Shown here piece after piece: positions 34,006 through 42,322 of a stretch of DNA of 49,380 nucleotides (within the stretch, counting starts at the first letter, position 1; every line of letters starts with the position of its first letter). Made by a program: the position numbers and the translations under genes. The stretch is from DASPJL01 sp035628645 (GTDB lineage Bacteria > Bacteroidota > Bacteroidia > Cytophagales > Cyclobacteriaceae), in NCBI GenBank assembly GCA_035628645.1, contig DASPJL010000088.1, positions 1 through 49,380 on the forward strand, in the 5' to 3' direction. Under the pieces are notes generated by a model. It had not been told where the DNA came from. It saw only the letters and a program-made list of their open reading frames with translations, and did no database searches.

Positions 34006-35046
34006 GTGTCTAAAAACTCCATGGATAATAATCTAAGTGTTGACAAAATCAAGTCCTACAGCGCTGATTTTGCTGATACCATTTGTAACAGCTTTTTTAA
34101 AACTCATAAGAAAGTTACAGGGAATGATATTCTTTCCATAACGCCTGTGAAACAGGTCAATTTTTTTGTACTTAAAAATCTTTTTGATGTTTGGGAAAAG
34201 GAAAGTGAGAAACTCAAAAGCAATTATTTTGACTATGAAAACACTTCTGTAAAGAGTGCACTGCAGGATTTTTTAAATGTGCTTTCTCAGAATATTTCCA
34301 TTTCCAGGTATGAATTCGAACCATTGCTCAGCCAAGCAGTTCAGGAAGCCCTCCTGCTTATAATTTCTCCTTATGAATTCTACAGGACGGAGTTTAGTTC
34401 ATGGAAAGGTGAGATTCCTATAGGACGACTGAAAAAATTTGGAAAGTACATTCATATAAATAAACATCTCATAGATACGCTGATCACCAGGATTGAAAGT
34501 AAGGACTTTGGAGACTTAGACGTTAAGAAAGTGCTTTTTATTTTTGATGAGGTTTGTGAGAAATCTACAGATTCTCCTGAAGATACAGACCAGTATCTGA
34601 ATTTGTTAAGCAAAGTAAAGCAGGCATCAGCGGATGATTTTTATGAAAAGGTGGAGGCTGCACCAGTTTACCATAATGAGAAGAAAGAGTCGGAAATGCA
34701 GGAGCAAAAAAAGATTCTTGCAGAAACTTTTTTGATGAATACTCCCACATTAAACGAAAGGTTTGGTGCAGAGAAGAAGGTAACTTTAGCAGAGAAACTA
34801 CAAAAGGGGAAAATTCAGAGCATTAAAGCTTCCATTCCGATCAATCAGAAATTTATTTATATAAATAATCTGTTTGGAGGAAATATCCAGGATTTTGCTG
34901 CTGCAGTCGATGAAATTGACCTCTCACCGACTTTTGATGAGGCTAAAAATTTGATTCATTCAAGATTGGTATCAAAATTCAAATGGGATACCCGCAGCGA
35001 AGTTTTTAAGGATTTTCTCGATACAATCGAAAGAAAGTATTTGTAG
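34006..35046 (+). CDS. Conserved Bacteroidota protein of unknown function
   Basis: 346 aa, GTG start at 34006; an in-frame ATG six codons on (MDNNLSVDKI) is the alternative. No signal peptide or TM helix. Mostly helical: residues 1-190 form a charged helical region (KVTGNDILSITPVKQVNFFV near the start), followed by an Asp/Glu-rich linker. The last ~70 residues hold the best-conserved part: IPINQKFIYINNLFGGNIQD, a DEA helix and SKFKWDTRSEVFKDFLDTIE. This C-terminal pattern recurs in many Bacteroidota hypothetical proteins and is cytosolic; its role is unknown. Runs towards the zinc-ribbon gene, with 5 nt between the two stops. Confidence 0.82.
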   Translation: MSKNSMDNNLSVDKIKSYSADFADTICNSFFKTHKKVTGNDILSITPVKQVNFFVLKNLFDVWEKESEKLKSNYFDYENTSVKSALQDFLNVLSQNISISRYEFEPLLSQAVQEALLLIISPYEFYRTEFSSWKGEIPIGRLKKFGKYIHINKHLIDTLITRIESKDFGDLDVKKVLFIFDEVCEKSTDSPEDTDQYLNLLSKVKQASADDFYEKVEAAPVYHNEKKESEMQEQKKILAETFLMNTPTLNERFGAEKKVTLAEKLQKGKIQSIKASIPINQKFIYINNLFGGNIQDFAAAVDEIDLSPTFDEAKNLIHSRLVSKFKWDTRSEVFKDFLDTIERKYL

Positions 35047-35051
35047 TTCTC

Positions 35052-35315
35052 TTATTCCATATTACTCAACTTTGGGGGCGGAAGGTTCTTAAATTTAACA
35101 CCTTCAGCCACACTTCCTTTCCGGTTTTGCTTTTCATAAAGTTCTTCTGCTTTTTCCTGAGGGATTATTTGTAGTTCCGAATATGTGGTTTTGCCTGTAA
35201 TTAAAGGAAAGCCCGCCACTCTTGAAGTATCTGAGCATTGTACACAAGTTTTTGCATGTGGCAATGCTTTCAGTCTTAACTCAGGAATATCATTTCCGCA
35301 TTTTATGCACTTCAT
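35052..35315 (-). CDS. Zinc-ribbon protein of the DksA/TraR C4 type
   Basis: 87 aa from the ATG at 35313-35315. The open frame continues 26 codons upstream through hydrophobic, unlikely sequence, and MKCIKCGNDIP is the natural start. Four cysteines form C-x2-C...C-x2-C (MKCIKCGNDIPELRLKAL, then AKTCVQCSD), as in the zinc finger of DksA/TraR proteins, but the coiled-coil part is absent. The remainder (TGKTTYSELQIIPQEKAEEL) is conserved in small Bacteroidota proteins. Function unknown; perhaps RNA-polymerase or nucleic-acid binding. Convergent with the 346-aa gene. Confidence 0.72.
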   Translation of the reverse strand: MKCIKCGNDIPELRLKALPHAKTCVQCSDTSRVAGFPLITGKTTYSELQIIPQEKAEELYEKQNRKGSVAEGVKFKNLPPPKLSNME

Positions 35316-35360
35316 ATTGTGAAGATACTGTAAAAGAAGGTAAAAGGAATATGCACCTAA

Positions 35361-35395
35361 TGGGTTTGAGGTATGAGGTTCGAGGAAGCGCACCG
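35361..35395. repeat. GAGGTTN heptads (composite element, copy B, part 1)
   Basis: TGGGTTT, GAGGTAT, GAGGTTC, GAGGAAG, then CGCACCG. Aligns with 30915-30949: about two thirds of bases are identical over the 32 nt starting at GAGGTTCG, with the same 16-nt offset to CACCG. Confidence 0.75.
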
Positions 35396-35455
35396 CGAAT
35401 CTTTTGTTTTATCATCCAAATTCAAAGGACTTTTGTGATGCTTCTTTTAAATTAT

Positions 35456-35487
35456 CACATTAGCACATCATCAAATTAGCACATTTT
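35456..35487. repeat. CACATTAG octads (copy B, part 2) overlapping the DJ-1 gene end
   Basis: Four 8-nt units: CACATTAG, CACATCAT, CAAATTAG, CACATTTT. The stop codon and last two codons of the DJ-1/PfpI gene (35476-35484, minus) lie inside this repeat. Confidence 0.8.
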
Positions 35488-36147
35488 TTTTATTAAATCC
35501 TTTCGGTAATTAAACATTGGTTCAGTTATCTGAAGTGCTTTTTCAAGAAGATCTTTTTCTATAGTGAAGGGAGAACCTGCAGAAAAAGGAGGAGCCGGAT
35601 TGTATTCAAGTTGTAGCTGAATGATTTTTGCCATACTTTCCCCTCCAATTAGTGATGTTAATATTAGCCCGAAATCAATACCCGCGGTGACACCTCCGCC
35701 CGTTACTCTGTTTCCGTCTATTACTACCCTTTCTTCCAAAGTCTCTACGCCAAACATTCTCAGTAATTCCAATGACCTCCAATGCGTGGTTGCTTTATAT
35801 CCCTTTAATAATCCTGCAGCTGCGAGTAATAAAGCGCCAGTGCAGACTGAAGTTACATACTTTGCATTTTCACCTTGTTTTTTAAGAAAATCAAGGAAGT
35901 TTTGATTGGTTAACAGAGGATTTATGCCTTTGCCTCCGGGGACAAAGATTATATCTAAGGCAGGGCTTTGCTCGAGCGTTAGGCCTGCTTTTAAGCATAA
36001 TCCTCCTTCTGCTTTTATCAATTCTGTGGTTTCCCCGATAACATATACCTCAAAACAACCCGCTTTGATAAATACATCATAAGGCCCGGTAAAATCCAGA
36101 ATTGTCAGGTCAGGAAAAAGCAGCATGCCTACCTTTAGTTTTCCCAT
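35476..36147 (-). CDS. DJ-1/PfpI family protein (class I glutamine amidotransferase-like)
   Basis: 223 aa. The nucleophile-elbow Cys102 is in VTSVCTGALLLAAAGLLKGY, followed by KATTHWRSLELL. The same sequence context is found in isonitrile hydratase and in the N-terminal domain of AraC-type GATase regulators. The N-terminal GMLLFPDLTILDFTGPYDVF is also typical. There is no HTH domain, so it is enzyme-like rather than a regulator. Substrate unknown: hydration of isonitriles or repair/hydrolase activity are possible. It follows the ChbG/YdjC deacetylase gene by 4 nt on the minus strand, so the two are co-transcribed. Its C-terminus (KKMC) is encoded by the octad repeat at 35456-35487. Confidence 0.88.
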   Translation of the reverse strand: MGKLKVGMLLFPDLTILDFTGPYDVFIKAGCFEVYVIGETTELIKAEGGLCLKAGLTLEQSPALDIIFVPGGKGINPLLTNQNFLDFLKKQGENAKYVTSVCTGALLLAAAGLLKGYKATTHWRSLELLRMFGVETLEERVVIDGNRVTGGGVTAGIDFGLILTSLIGGESMAKIIQLQLEYNPAPPFSAGSPFTIEKDLLEKALQITEPMFNYRKDLIKKMC

Positions 36148-36151
36148 TCAA

Positions 36152-37237
36152 TTATTTTTTATTCTGTGATGAGGCAACTTTATCTCTTCGCTCTTTTAAT
36201 TCTCTCCAGGTGGTGAGCACTATTCCATTATCTTCGATATACTTTTTGAGTTCGGGGGCCGTCATTGCCAGCAGGTCTGCTTTTCTGGTATTTCCCGAGT
36301 CTGTGATATGCGGAAAGACTTCAGTTGGATTGGTACAATGCATTAAAACCATGGTTATTCCAGGTTGGGCAGATTTTAAGACATCAATATACTTTTCTAC
36401 CTTCCAGTTCTTTAAATTCTCATCGCTGTCTTTTAAGTTTTCCGGGAATTTCCAGTCATAGCTTGTATAATGCAGGTCATCCACTACTGGTAAACCACTA
36501 TCCCAGATTTGTTTACCAATGGCAGCCAGTTGATTTTGAACAGGTTGAATGTTAATTTTTCTATTTTCAACCGATTTACCTTGAGATTTAAGTAAGGCGA
36601 TAGAATCATTTTTCACCTTTTCCATTAAAAAGTAATTGTTGCCCCCTGAAAACAGAACTGGTATTTTTTCCTGCATCCCTACTTTAATATAGCGTTCAAG
36701 AAACTCCGGCGTTGCCATTAAAGTACCCATGTGGCTATCCAAATGCGTTGGATCAAAACCCATCTTTCTTGCTCTGGCAAGTTGTGCCCTGATCTCAGCT
36801 TCAACTTCATCTGCCGAAGCATTTTTAACTACTCCGCCTACGGTTGGATACATTGCACCTTCCTCATCTACCAAGCCTGGTGAGGAGGTTATCCCTGTAA
36901 GTGGTCCCCATCTGTAATCTTCCCATTCTGAGGTCAAAGTCAGGTGAAGTCCGGCATCTACAGTTGGATGAGCTTTTAGATATTTTACCATGCCGGGAAT
37001 CCAGGGACAAGGCATCATTAAACTTACTGAAGTGGCCACGCCCTTTTCCATTGCTTCAATTGCTCCCTGGTTGGAATCAAACGACATGCCTGCATCATCC
37101 ACATGAAAGATGATCACTTTCTGGCCTTTTTCCCAGCCTAGTTTTTCTGCATATGTTTCATTATCCTGGCCCTTAACGAAAGATGCGGTAAGAAGAATTA
37201 TAGAAATGATGATAAACGGTTTTTTTAGAATTTCCAT
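36152..37237 (-). CDS. ChbG/YdjC-type carbohydrate deacetylase, secreted
   Basis: 361 aa. An N-terminal hydrophobic signal (KPFIIISIILLTASFVKG) is followed by the YdjC/ChbG fold. Asp47-Asp48 in IIFHVDDAGMSFDSN, His in VDAGLHLTLTSEW, and the DPTHLDSHMGTL segment supply the metal and catalytic residues. The family deacetylates N-acetyl sugars such as diacetylchitobiose, and the signal peptide suggests periplasmic or extracellular action. Forms a two-gene unit with the DJ-1/PfpI gene. No chitinase or transporter is adjacent, so the substrate is open. Confidence 0.87.
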   Translation of the reverse strand: MEILKKPFIIISIILLTASFVKGQDNETYAEKLGWEKGQKVIIFHVDDAGMSFDSNQGAIEAMEKGVATSVSLMMPCPWIPGMVKYLKAHPTVDAGLHLTLTSEWEDYRWGPLTGITSSPGLVDEEGAMYPTVGGVVKNASADEVEAEIRAQLARARKMGFDPTHLDSHMGTLMATPEFLERYIKVGMQEKIPVLFSGGNNYFLMEKVKNDSIALLKSQGKSVENRKINIQPVQNQLAAIGKQIWDSGLPVVDDLHYTSYDWKFPENLKDSDENLKNWKVEKYIDVLKSAQPGITMVLMHCTNPTEVFPHITDSGNTRKADLLAMTAPELKKYIEDNGIVLTTWRELKERRDKVASSQNKK

Positions 37238-37438
37238 ATTTGATTTTAAATTTTAGCCAAAATAAATACAAGTCCGATTGCCTGTCAATGACGTAAAAAA
37301 TTATGACTTTTCAAAAACAGACTTAACAGCGTGTGTCTTTTGAAATCTTGTTTCAAAGCCTTTACAATAAGTCTTTCATTACTTCATTATTTATAGTAAA
37401 ATTAAAGCTCAAATCAATCTTTTCATCGGATAACCCGA

Positions 37439-37446
37439 TAACTTTG
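37439..37446 (+). promoter_or_regulatory. -7 box for the WG-repeat gene
   Basis: TAACTTTG matches TAnnTTTG, 18 nt before the ATG at 37465. A small inverted repeat ATCGG/CCGAT (37425-37439) overlaps its first base and could be an operator, but is only 5 bp. Confidence 0.55.
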
Positions 37447-37464
37447 CCGCAATATTAAAAATTC

Positions 37465-39366
37465 ATGATTAGAATATATTTTGTAGTTATCCTCTCTCTT
37501 CTTTCTTTTTCCATACAGGCCCAGAAAAAAAAATCCAAACTAAGCATCTTTCAAAAGGAAGAAATTTATGGTGTTAAATCAGGTAGACGAACCATTATAA
37601 AACCTGCTTTTTCAGAAATACGGCTGGAAGATAACGGACTAATAGCCGTGAAAGATACCGTAGGGAAATGGGGGTATTTTGACGGAAAAGGAAATACCAT
37701 TATCTCACCTCGCTTTATTGAAACATTGCCTTTTGATAATAACCAGGCAATGGTCAAAAAGGAAGACGGCTGGGGTATTATAAATCAGGAAGGACAATTC
37801 TTGTTAAAACCTTTCTATAAAAAAATTGAAAAGCAAGAGCAGAATGTGTTTAAGGTACAACCTTTTCATGATGTTATTGTTTTTAACGCTGCCAAAGACA
37901 CGGTAACTACTTTTTTGACAGATTCGGTCACCAAGCTTTCAAATGAACTTTATGCTTATTTCCTTGATGGAAAATGCGGAATAGTAGATACTGCCGGAAA
38001 TAAATTTTCATTGCCACTTTATGACAGCATTGGAAAGTACGAAGGAGTAAATGCAATTGCAATTCAGGAAAACAAATGGGGGGTAATAAACAATTACGGC
38101 CAGGAAATTTTACCCACTTATTACGATTCGGCCGTGATTGATTCGACAGGGCTGATAAGGACAAAAATTATTGAGGGTGGTGAGGAAAAATGGTTTATGT
38201 TTTCAGATAAGGGCCTTCAATTAACTACATCCCCGTATTCTTTTATCGATAAGACCAATAGTGAATCTATTTTCATTTTTAAGAAGGATAAGGCATTTGG
38301 GCTTATGGATATTGAAGGGAAAGAAATTCAAAGTTCCGTATTTCAAGATTTCAAATGGGTGAGAAATGGGTATTTGTTAAGGACTAAAGATGGAGAGGGA
38401 TTGTTGAATCTGACGGGAGAATGGGCCTATCTGCCCTTTGCTGATTCCATAAAGGTATTGTCAGGCAATTATGTAATCTATTCAATAAATGGTGTAAATC
38501 ATTTATTAGATCCTGATGGCAGGGAAGCTTTTTGCAGCCGCAACCAATTGTTGCCTCTGCAGGAAGAACTTGTTATCACCGTAGATAAAGGAAAATTTGG
38601 GCGGGTTGATTTTAACGGCAAAGAAATATTAGCGCCTGTTTATGATTCTATTTCTTCCCTGGGAAAAGACAGTGTGCTCATCGTGTTTAGCGACAAGCAG
38701 ATAGGGTTATATAATTTTTACAGGGATTCACTTATAGGACCAAATAAGAGGATTCAGGAGATATTTCCTTTAAGCGAAGGTTTTTATGGAGTAAAAATTA
38801 ACGGAAAATATGGTTTTGTGGATGGGCTTGGAAGGATAAGGATAGCCAACAGATACGACGGCATAGGTCGGTTTATTGAAGGAATGGCGCCGGTAAAATT
38901 GTTAGGTAGATGGGGATATATAGATAAAGCAGAAAAGTTAAGAATTCAACCCCTTTTTGACCAGGTTAGTGATTTTGAAGACGGAATTGCAATAGTTAAA
39001 AAAGATGGACTATATGGCCTGATCGACAAAAAGGGATCATTGGTCACTCCATTTAAATACGATGAAATAGAAAGAACTAAGGAAGGATATTTTATTTCCA
39101 AAAAGAAAAACAGCAGGAATGAGGTACTTAAAGGCGTGATAAGTCCTGAAGGGAGGGAAAGGATCTTTGCCAAATATGAGGACTTAAAGATTAATTCGGA
39201 CGGCAATGCAATAGTGAAAAAGTTTGATAAATATGGAGTTGTAAATCTAAATGACTTGATCCTGTTATCTTTTGTGTTTGATAAAATTGAATACGATGAA
39301 CATTCAAAAAATTATATTACAATAAGACAAAAACCTGCAGAGGTTGTTACTATTCCTGTGGAATAA
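37465..39366 (+). CDS. Secreted WG-repeat protein
   Basis: 633 aa with a signal peptide (MIRIYFVVILSLLSFSIQAQ). The mature protein is about ten or more WG (KWG) repeats, each roughly 40-65 residues. Examples are KWGYFDGKGN, GWGIINQEGQ, KCGIVDTAGN, KWGVINNYGQ, AFGLMDIEGK, KFGRVDFNGK, KYGFVDGLGR, RWGYIDKAEK, LYGLIDKKGS. WG-repeat proteins are probably beta-propeller-like or solenoid proteins that bind partners at the cell envelope; no catalytic role is known. There is no C-terminal T9SS-type domain. Monocistronic, with a -7 box before the ATG and a bidirectional terminator after the stop. Confidence 0.88.
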   Translation: MIRIYFVVILSLLSFSIQAQKKKSKLSIFQKEEIYGVKSGRRTIIKPAFSEIRLEDNGLIAVKDTVGKWGYFDGKGNTIISPRFIETLPFDNNQAMVKKEDGWGIINQEGQFLLKPFYKKIEKQEQNVFKVQPFHDVIVFNAAKDTVTTFLTDSVTKLSNELYAYFLDGKCGIVDTAGNKFSLPLYDSIGKYEGVNAIAIQENKWGVINNYGQEILPTYYDSAVIDSTGLIRTKIIEGGEEKWFMFSDKGLQLTTSPYSFIDKTNSESIFIFKKDKAFGLMDIEGKEIQSSVFQDFKWVRNGYLLRTKDGEGLLNLTGEWAYLPFADSIKVLSGNYVIYSINGVNHLLDPDGREAFCSRNQLLPLQEELVITVDKGKFGRVDFNGKEILAPVYDSISSLGKDSVLIVFSDKQIGLYNFYRDSLIGPNKRIQEIFPLSEGFYGVKINGKYGFVDGLGRIRIANRYDGIGRFIEGMAPVKLLGRWGYIDKAEKLRIQPLFDQVSDFEDGIAIVKKDGLYGLIDKKGSLVTPFKYDEIERTKEGYFISKKKNSRNEVLKGVISPEGRERIFAKYEDLKINSDGNAIVKKFDKYGVVNLNDLILLSFVFDKIEYDEHSKNYITIRQKPAEVVTIPVE

Positions 39367-39368
39367 AA

Positions 39369-39403
39369 AAGGGCCGATTAACATGGGCCCTTCTTGTTTT
39401 TTT
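39369..39403. terminator. Bidirectional terminator between the WG-repeat and DUF4382 genes
   Basis: AAGGGCC (39369-39375) pairs with GGCCCTT (39386-39392) around a 10-nt loop. T-rich sequence follows on the plus strand (39391-39403), and the A-run at 39365-39370 gives a T-tract for the minus strand. Confidence 0.82.
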
Positions 39404-39415
39404 AAAAAATGTTTT

Positions 39416-40186
39416 TTACTGTATTTCAACCGTAGATAAATCGGTCGTTTTGCCAAGATTTACAATTACATTCTCGATTGTTTTTGGAGTAAACCCTTCT
39501 TTGGGAAGGAATACCACTTTGTAAGTTCCCGGATACAGCCCTCTTATCATAAACTTCCCCGCTTCATCAGAATGTGTGCTCACCGAATCTGTTCCTGTAA
39601 TGGCTACTACAGTTGGTGATGATTCTGTTGGGGCTACTGTTCCGGCAATTACGCCAGTTTCAGCTTCAGCCACCGCTCTTATTACAGGCTTTAAGTTATA
39701 TCCGTTTGCAGTTTTAACGATTGACCGGCTTGCATCAAAATCAAGCAACAACCTGTAGATAACGCCTTCTACCAAATCAGCATTAATTTTCAGTTTTAGC
39801 CCTGATTGTTGAGCGCTTGGCGTTTTTAATGGAATCACTTCCCCATCTACTTTCACTGAATTGTTTTCTCCAAGGATCAATCGGATTTGAGAAACTTTCC
39901 CTGTAGGCACGTTCATGCTGGCAAGTAAAGTATCTTTTCCGTTAGTGAAATCAAGAAGGTTGTAAACGCCAGTTTTTACGTTTGCAAGAGATACCCAACC
40001 TCCTTCATTTTCCGAAGAATTAATTTCAATGGACTTGATGTCTATATTCACTTCTTCAAAATCTCCCGGAGCATCGGTTAGTCTTACTTCAAATCTGGTT
40101 TTTGATTCTTCATTCGTGCAGGAAAAGGTAATCACCGCAAAGAATAACAGAAGAATACTCAGTAAGTGTGTTTTTTTCTTTCTCAT
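39416..40186 (-). CDS. DUF4382 domain lipoprotein
   Basis: 256 aa. A lipoprotein signal with lipobox TFSC places the lipidated Cys at residue 23. Residues about 30-165 are DUF4382 (FEVRLTDAPGDFEEVNIDIK and KVSQIRLILGENNSVKVDGE), a domain found mostly in Bacteroidota lipoproteins. The C-terminal ~75 residues form a carboxypeptidase-regulatory-like beta sandwich (SDEAGKFMIRGLYPGTYKVV). Likely a surface-exposed or periplasmic lipoprotein; role unknown. Single gene. Confidence 0.87.
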   Translation of the reverse strand: MRKKKTHLLSILLLFFAVITFSCTNEESKTRFEVRLTDAPGDFEEVNIDIKSIEINSSENEGGWVSLANVKTGVYNLLDFTNGKDTLLASMNVPTGKVSQIRLILGENNSVKVDGEVIPLKTPSAQQSGLKLKINADLVEGVIYRLLLDFDASRSIVKTANGYNLKPVIRAVAEAETGVIAGTVAPTESSPTVVAITGTDSVSTHSDEAGKFMIRGLYPGTYKVVFLPKEGFTPKTIENVIVNLGKTTDLSTVEIQ

Positions 40187-40306
40187 AGTTGTTTTGGTTT
40201 AATCAGAATTATGAACTTTCAATTTGCCCATAAATTGTGTTAGGCAAAATTCGGTTTTTTATCGTACAATTCGGCGAAATGTAACAAAGAGGACTTACGA
40301 GAAAAA

Positions 40307-41053
40307 TTATTTCTGTGTAATAAAAATCATTCTTTCGGACGTGTGCGGATCAAAATTGTTTAGGTGGTAATCACCGAAAAAATCAATTACTTTCAACTGA
40401 GCTGCTTCAAAATATTTCAGGAAGTCACTTTGTGTTATGCTTTTAACTTTTTCCTGAAAACGATAATCCTTCCCATTGTCATGAAATGAAATATATTTAC
40501 TGATAAAACCTCCTTCTACTTTCTTTTCTATTATAAACTCTATCCCTTCTATCGTTTTTCGCTCATAAGGTATAAGGTTTTCTATTACTTTTTGCGTATT
40601 AAAAAAATCAATTACAAACTTTCCGCCTGGCTTTAAAGCCTTTGATGCAGCCTGAATAGCCATTTTATTTTCACCTGCTTTTTCAAAATAACCAAAGCTG
40701 GTAAAAATGTTTAATACATGATCGAATTCTTCAATTGCAAAGACATTTCTCATGTCATGTACAAAAAAATTTAATTTTTCATCTCCAAACCTTCTGGTGA
40801 ATCGATTCGCAAAGGCAATACTATCAGGCGAAAGATCTATTCCTGTAACATCATATCCTGACTTATGAAGATAAATGGCATGCCGTCCTTTACCACAAGC
40901 AAGGTCCAGGACATTATCCTCAGGGTTTATTGGGAGGTACTTAATTAAATGATCTATAAAATGCTCAGCCTCATGATGATCTCTGTTTTTATACAAAATA
41001 TGATAATAAGGCGAATCAAACCACTCTCCAAACCACTCTTTAGGTGCAATCAT
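40307..41053 (-). CDS. Class I SAM-dependent methyltransferase
   Basis: 248 aa. The SAM-binding motif I is NVLDLACGKGRHAIYLHKSG, motif II is the following YDVTGIDLSPDSI, and post-I residues are in VFAIEEFDHVLNIFTSFGYF. Methyltransferase_25/11-type Rossmann fold, cytosolic. The LACGKGRHAIYL sequence is close to small-molecule and tellurite-resistance-like methyltransferases, but the substrate is not assignable. Single gene, divergent from ruvB across 137 nt. Confidence 0.88.
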   Translation of the reverse strand: MIAPKEWFGEWFDSPYYHILYKNRDHHEAEHFIDHLIKYLPINPEDNVLDLACGKGRHAIYLHKSGYDVTGIDLSPDSIAFANRFTRRFGDEKLNFFVHDMRNVFAIEEFDHVLNIFTSFGYFEKAGENKMAIQAASKALKPGGKFVIDFFNTQKVIENLIPYERKTIEGIEFIIEKKVEGGFISKYISFHDNGKDYRFQEKVKSITQSDFLKYFEAAQLKVIDFFGDYHLNNFDPHTSERMIFITQK

Positions 41054-41180
41054 TTAAAAATCTATTTCAATGCTATTATGTCTCAGAAAATTCTAGACCG
41101 TTATGAAGACTTAGTCTTCCTGTCAAAATTTGCCTCAAAAATAAGTTATATTTACAATTATCTTTTTAAATAATAAAAAA

Positions 41181-41188
41181 GGGAGAAG
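41181..41188 (+). promoter_or_regulatory. Shine-Dalgarno of ruvB
   Basis: GGGAGAAG ends 2 nt before the ruvB ATG, with GGGAG 5 nt away. It is one of the few good Shine-Dalgarno-like sequences in the window; most genes here have none. Confidence 0.6.
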
Positions 41189-41190
41189 TA

Positions 41191-42219
41191 ATGCGTGAAG
41201 ATTACCTGCAACCTGACAAGGATCATCTGAATTCTGTAGAAAAGGAGTTTGAGAAAGCGCTCCGACCCTTATCTTTCGCCGATTTTGCCGGTCAGGATAA
41301 AATTGTTGAAAACTTGAAAATTTTCGTGGAGGCGGCCAAGCTTAGAGGAGAATCGCTGGATCACGTGTTACTGCATGGTCCTCCTGGTCTAGGTAAAACT
41401 ACTTTATCGAGTATTGTTGCCAATGAGTTAGGCTCAGGAATTAAAATAACTTCCGGTCCTGTATTGGACAAACCAAGTGATCTTGCTGGTCTGTTAACCA
41501 ACCTTGAGCAAAATGATGTTCTTTTTATAGATGAAATTCATCGACTGAATCCCATTGTGGAAGAATATTTATATTCTGCAATGGAGGATTTCCGAATCGA
41601 TATCATGCTGGATTCGGGGCCAAATGCGCGAACTGTGCAAATTGGGTTGAGTCCCTTTACCTTAATCGGAGCAACCACCCGTGCAGGACTATTGACTTCA
41701 CCTTTGAGAGCAAGATTTGGTATTAATGCACGACTGGAATATTATGATGCAAAGTTGCTTTCTTCCATTATAAAACGTTCAGCTAAAATTTTAAATACAC
41801 CTATAGAAAATGATGCTGCTTTTGAAATTGCAAGAAGAAGCAGGGGAACTCCCAGAATAGCAAATAACTTATTAAGAAGGACAAGGGACTTTGCGCAGAT
41901 CAAGGGAAACGGAACAATTACTGTGGCAATAGCCCAGATGGCTCTAACCGCCCTTGAGGTAGACCAAAACGGGTTGGATGAAATGGATAACAGGATTCTT
42001 CAAACAATTATAAATAAATTCAAGGGAGGCCCGGTTGGATTGAGTACAATAGCGACCGCTTGTGGTGAGGAAGCGGAAACAATTGAGGAAGTATATGAAC
42101 CTTTTTTAATTCAGGAAGGCTATATAAAGAGGACTTCCAGGGGAAGGGAAGCCACAGATCTTGCCTACAGGCATCTTAAAATAGTTCCTCCTTCAAGGGT
42201 CGGCAATCTGTTCGATTGA
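41191..42219 (+). CDS. ruvB: Holliday junction branch migration helicase RuvB
   Basis: 342 aa. Walker A GPPGLGKT (63-70), Walker B with FIDEIH (D114-E115), sensor 1 in LIGATTRAGLL, and arginine-finger/sensor 2 in RSRGTPRIANNLLRRTRDF. The C-terminal winged helix includes NKFKGGPVGLSTIATACGEE. Hexameric ATPase motor that works with RuvA on Holliday junctions. ruvA and ruvC are not adjacent, as is common in this phylum. Followed by queG after 103 nt containing a CTTCCNN heptad repeat. Confidence 0.97.
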   Translation: MREDYLQPDKDHLNSVEKEFEKALRPLSFADFAGQDKIVENLKIFVEAAKLRGESLDHVLLHGPPGLGKTTLSSIVANELGSGIKITSGPVLDKPSDLAGLLTNLEQNDVLFIDEIHRLNPIVEEYLYSAMEDFRIDIMLDSGPNARTVQIGLSPFTLIGATTRAGLLTSPLRARFGINARLEYYDAKLLSSIIKRSAKILNTPIENDAAFEIARRSRGTPRIANNLLRRTRDFAQIKGNGTITVAIAQMALTALEVDQNGLDEMDNRILQTIINKFKGGPVGLSTIATACGEEAETIEEVYEPFLIQEGYIKRTSRGREATDLAYRHLKIVPPSRVGNLFD

Positions 42220-42286
42220 GTTATTAAAAGCATTCAAAAAGAGCACGCGCAACTGGATATGAAACCTGCTAAAATTTTATTTTTGT

Positions 42287-42314
42287 CTTCCAACTTCCAT
42301 CTTCCCACTCCCAA
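42287..42314. repeat. CTTCCNN heptads just upstream of queG
   Basis: Four perfect 7-nt steps: CTTCCAA, CTTCCAT, CTTCCCA, CTCCCAA, ending 8 nt before the queG ATG at 42323. Same family as 8631-8712; the 12-mer CTTCCAACTTCC (42287-42298) is shared with the complement of 8654-8665. Confidence 0.8.
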
Positions 42315-42322
42315 CTAAAAAA

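Noticed and set aside
35316..35393. Upstream extension of the zinc-ribbon gene
   Set aside because: The extra 26 codons run toward the repeat, are unlike the family N-terminus, and the internal ATG gives the expected start at the first Cys pair.
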